DNA from: Bosea sp. Tri-49
Lineage (GTDB): Bacteria > Pseudomonadota > Alphaproteobacteria > Rhizobiales > Beijerinckiaceae
Assembly (NCBI RefSeq): GCF_003952665.1
Contig: NZ_CP017946.1
Location: 372,001 to 436,000, forward strand
Length of the DNA stretch: 64,000 nucleotides
Direction: 5' to 3'
Each line of letters opens with the position of its first letter. The stretch's first letter is position 1. This document shows positions 60,567 through 64,000 of this stretch, in pieces. The notes beneath the pieces were generated by a model. The model made no database searches. It worked only from the letters and a program-made list of their open reading frames with translations, and had not been told where the DNA came from. Position numbers and translations under genes: made by a program.

Positions 60567-63038
60567 TTGAAAGCGGTTTGGAGATCGGGCTCCAGCTACT
60601 GGCTGGCGGCCGCGCTGTTCTGTTGCGCCTGGGTGGCGCTGTGCTGGCCCTGGCTGTCGGGGGCGGTGACGATTCCGTTCGACGCCAAGGCGCATTTCCA
60701 GGCGCAGATCCAGTTCCTGGCGCAGGCACTGCATTCCGGGCAGTCGCCGTTCTGGACGCATAATGTCTTTGCCGGCTCACCCCAAGTCGCCGATCCGCAA
60801 TCGCTGATCTTCTCGCCGGCGATTCTGCTGGCGCTGTTCAACTCGTCGCCAAGCTTCCGCGCAGTCGACACCTATGTGCTGGCGCATCTGCTCGTCGGCG
60901 GGCTCGCCATGCTGATGTTCTTTCGCGATCGCAACTGGCATCCGGCCGGCGCGCTGCTGGCGGCGCTGGTCTTCGCCTTCGGCGCCTCGGCCGCGTGGCG
61001 CATCCAGCATGTCGGGCAGATCGCGAGCTTCGCCTTCTTCGGCCTCGCCTTCTGGCTGACGGCGCGGATGCTGCAGCGTGCCTCGCTGCGCCATGGGCTG
61101 CTCGCCGGCTTCGCCGCCGGCATGATGGTGCTCGAGCCTGACCAGGTCGCGCTGCTCGGCGCCTATATCCTGATCGGCATGGTGGTGGCGTACTGGCTCT
61201 CGGAAGGCTGGGCGGGGTTCCGCGCCAGCCTCGCGCCAATCGCGGCGGCGAGCTTTGCCGGCATCATCACCATCGCCGTGCCCTTGCTCTGGACCTGGCT
61301 CTTCGCCGAGGCGACGACGCGGCCGGCGATCGATCTCGTCGAGGCGGGCAGGGGCTCGTTGCATCCGGCCTCGCTGCTGACGGCATTCGTCGGCGACCTC
61401 TTCGGCGTGCGCGATCCGTCGATCGAATTCTGGGGCCCCTACAGCCCGGAATGGAATGCCAAGGAGCTCTTTCTCTCCAAGAACATGGGGCAGGTCTATG
61501 TCGGGGCGCTGCCCTTCCTGCTCCTGATCGTACCGGGGCTGACGCGCGGCTGGCTCTGGGACAGAGCGATCCGGCCCTACACCATCCTGTTCGTGCTGAT
61601 GGTGCTGTTCGCGCTCGGACGCTACACGCCGCTGTTCCACCTGGCCTATGAGTATCTGCCAGGCGTCAAGGTGTTCCGCCGGCCGGCCGATGCGACCTTC
61701 CTGATCGGTGGGCTCGGGGCGGTGCTCTCGGGCTATCTGCTGCACCGCATCCTCCGCGAGGAGAAGCCGGGCGCGCTCTGGCGCGATCTCGGCATCGGCG
61801 CCGGCGTGATCGCCCTGCTCATCGTCCTTGCTTTGCTGGTGGCGCGCCAGGCCGGGCATCTCGGCCAGGCCTGGTTGCCGAGCGCCACGGCGGCGGCCTG
61901 GTTCGTGACGGCGCTCCTGCTTCTCGTCGTGCTGACGCGCTGGCGTGGCGCCGCGGCTCCGCTGGTCGCCAGCCTGATCGTCACCGGCGTCGTCGCTGCC
62001 GACCTTGCCGCCAATAACGGTCCGAACGAGGCCACGGCGCTGGCGCCGGAGGTCTATGACGTGCTGCGGCCGGAGACGAAGAACGAGACCGTCGCCGTGC
62101 TGAAGAAGCTCACCGTGCAGCCGCCGGATTCACCGCGGCGCGACCGGGTCGAATTGCTCGGCATGGGCTTCGAATGGCCCAATGCCGGCATGATCCACGG
62201 CTTCGACCACACACTGGGCTACAACCCGCTGCGGCTCGCCGACTTCTCCGACGCGGTCGGCACGCGCGACTCGATCGCCGCGCCGAGCGAGCGCGTGTTC
62301 ACGCCTCTGTTCCCATCCTATCGCTGCCGCCTCGCCGACTTCCTCGGCCTGCGCTACATCGCGACGCGGGTGCCGATCGGCGAGGTCGACCGCTCGCTGC
62401 GCGCCGGCGATCTCAAGCTCGTCGCCTACACCAAGGACGGCTACATCTACGAGAACCCGCGGGCACTGCCGCGCGTCATGTTCGTCGGCGGCTGGCAACT
62501 CGCCGATTTCGAGGGGATGAAGTCGGCCGGGCAATGGCCGGAGGCCGATCCCCAGCGCGTCGTCCTGCTCGAGCAGGAGCCCGAGCCGGGCGTGCCGGAT
62601 GGACCGGTCGCGACCAATGCCGAGGTCAAGCTGAAGCGCTACCGCAATACGGTGGTCGAGATCGAGGTCACGACCGCGCAGCCTGGCTTCGTCGTGCTGA
62701 ACGACATCTGGCATCCCTGGTGGAAGGCCGAGCTCGACGGGCAGGAGGTCGAGATCCTCAAGGCCAACGTCCTGTTCCGCGCCGTGCAGGTCCCGGCCGG
62801 CACGCACAAGATCCGCTTCAGCTTCCACCCGCTCGACGGCGCAATCGCCGAGTTGCGTGACCGCGTGACGCCGCCGGAAGAAGAGGGCGTCGTCGCCGAG
62901 GCGCCGACGCATAGCGGCCCGTCCGGCGCTCTGGCGACGCGGCTCCAGCCCGTGCTGCCCGAGCCGGTCAAGCGCCCGGCACCGGACATGGCCGCGCACG
63001 ACATGTCGGCCTCGTCGGCCATGTCGGTAGTGCGGTAG
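60567..63038 (+). CDS. Large YfhO-like polytopic membrane protein
   Basis: 823 residues, starting at a TTG with GGGGG five bases upstream (an alternative TTG is 12 bases earlier). The first 480 residues have about 11-12 helices with glycosyltransferase-C features: an early periplasmic loop containing IPFDAKAHFQAQ with Asp, and long loop 350-375 (FHLAYEYLPGVKVFRRPAD). The C-terminal region is a large extracytoplasmic domain with beta-rich VVLNDIWHPWWKAELDGQEVEILKAN, as in YfhO proteins. YfhO of Gram-positive bacteria glycosylates lipoteichoic acid; here the substrate is unknown. It ends in a Pro- and Met/Ser-rich tail. Confidence 0.82.
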   Translation: MKAVWRSGSSYWLAAALFCCAWVALCWPWLSGAVTIPFDAKAHFQAQIQFLAQALHSGQSPFWTHNVFAGSPQVADPQSLIFSPAILLALFNSSPSFRAVDTYVLAHLLVGGLAMLMFFRDRNWHPAGALLAALVFAFGASAAWRIQHVGQIASFAFFGLAFWLTARMLQRASLRHGLLAGFAAGMMVLEPDQVALLGAYILIGMVVAYWLSEGWAGFRASLAPIAAASFAGIITIAVPLLWTWLFAEATTRPAIDLVEAGRGSLHPASLLTAFVGDLFGVRDPSIEFWGPYSPEWNAKELFLSKNMGQVYVGALPFLLLIVPGLTRGWLWDRAIRPYTILFVLMVLFALGRYTPLFHLAYEYLPGVKVFRRPADATFLIGGLGAVLSGYLLHRILREEKPGALWRDLGIGAGVIALLIVLALLVARQAGHLGQAWLPSATAAAWFVTALLLLVVLTRWRGAAAPLVASLIVTGVVAADLAANNGPNEATALAPEVYDVLRPETKNETVAVLKKLTVQPPDSPRRDRVELLGMGFEWPNAGMIHGFDHTLGYNPLRLADFSDAVGTRDSIAAPSERVFTPLFPSYRCRLADFLGLRYIATRVPIGEVDRSLRAGDLKLVAYTKDGYIYENPRALPRVMFVGGWQLADFEGMKSAGQWPEADPQRVVLLEQEPEPGVPDGPVATNAEVKLKRYRNTVVEIEVTTAQPGFVVLNDIWHPWWKAELDGQEVEILKANVLFRAVQVPAGTHKIRFSFHPLDGAIAELRDRVTPPEEEGVVAEAPTHSGPSGALATRLQPVLPEPVKRPAPDMAAHDMSASSAMSVVR

Positions 63039-63047
63039 GGCCGCCTA

Positions 63048-63155
63048 CGTCATGCTCGGGCTTGACCCGAGCATCTGAGGTCGGAGGAGGCACGCATCGG
63101 CGGCTTCTCGTCCTGAGATTCTCGGGTCTGCGCTTCGCTTCGCCCGAGAATGACG
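63048..63155. repeat. Hairpin repeat between YfhO-like and ferredoxin reductase genes
   Basis: 108 bases with ends CGTCATG and AATGACG. It has hairpin GCTCGGG-CTTGA-CCCGAGC and a second stem ATTCTCGGG...CCCGAGAAT. The second half (TCGGGTCTGCGCTTCGCTT) matches the repeat at 51324-51400, and the first half has the same plan as those at 34301 and 55501, so it looks like a mosaic. It lies between convergent genes. Confidence 0.83.
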
Positions 63156-63163
63156 CGGGAGCT

Positions 63164-64000
<837 letters not shown>

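Overview
The window is GC-rich, densely packed chromosomal DNA. Its codon use, DUF1127 and OhrR/Ohr genes, urate pathway and CGTCATG...CATGACG intergenic repeats all point to an alphaproteobacterium of the Hyphomicrobiales (Rhizobiales). My best guess, from memory of similar proteins only, is Bosea or a close relative. There is no phage, plasmid, transposase or CRISPR signature. The clearest foreign-looking gene is an AT-rich DUF4238 gene at 17641-18654.

Layout. 1-192: 3' end of ilvC. 382-2513: three tiny tail-anchored membrane proteins, a cysteine-bearing AraC regulator, a tandem palindrome, a DUF1127 protein and a 49-residue cysteine-rich protein. 2575-3788: helix-hairpin-helix and DedA proteins. 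3992-8856: a NitT/TauT-type ABC importer whose binding protein is separated from the ATPase and permease by a DUF3592 gene and an opposing gene. 8997-11971: NTF2-like, cupin and membrane proteins, then pdxY. 11123-16827: a tightly coupled row pdxY / EEP phosphodiesterase / PhzF / NUDIX-like / M3 oligopeptidase. 16837-19745: YbaY-META protein, the DUF4238 island, a lipoprotein and a DUF1275 protein. 20531-22270: leuA with a leucine-rich leader peptide that I found by reading the leader region. 22424-26327: TPR protein, NCS2 uracil-type permease and tRNA-Lys. 26460-31161: a minimal archaic (Csu-like) chaperone-usher pilus operon. 31478-34282: cupin, Tat-type epoxide-hydrolase-like protein, and the divergent ohr/ohrR pair. 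34421-44119: a catabolic cluster with aminotransferase, GntR regulator, tripartite tricarboxylate transporter, FAD/Fe-S 2-hydroxyacid dehydrogenase and a secreted beta-propeller. 44237-48079: an FtsK-type translocase without membrane domain, plus small proteins. 48040-52935: a Dpp-like ABC importer with an M20 peptidase. 53095-57143: LysR, a compact SNF2-type ATPase, SDR and VOC proteins. 57140-60385: urate-to-allantoate genes puuE-uraD, uraH and puuD. 60567-63038: a YfhO-like membrane protein. 63164-64000: 5'-truncated ferredoxin-NADP reductase of thioredoxin-reductase type.

How parts work together. PuuD, UraH and the PuuE-UraD fusion form a complete route from urate to allantoate. The GntR-linked cluster looks like uptake and oxidation of an unidentified carboxylate or hydroxyacid. 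The same TGAATGCAAAAT word lies in the SgaA/GntR intergenic region and in front of tctC. The leuA leader suggests control by leucyl-tRNA supply. Five hairpin-rich repeats all sit at 3' ends of genes: three between convergent genes and two between a binding-protein gene and its permease genes. That suggests a role in termination or differential mRNA stability. Coordinates of starts rest on Shine-Dalgarno spacing and family length; family assignments are by recognition, with no database search.
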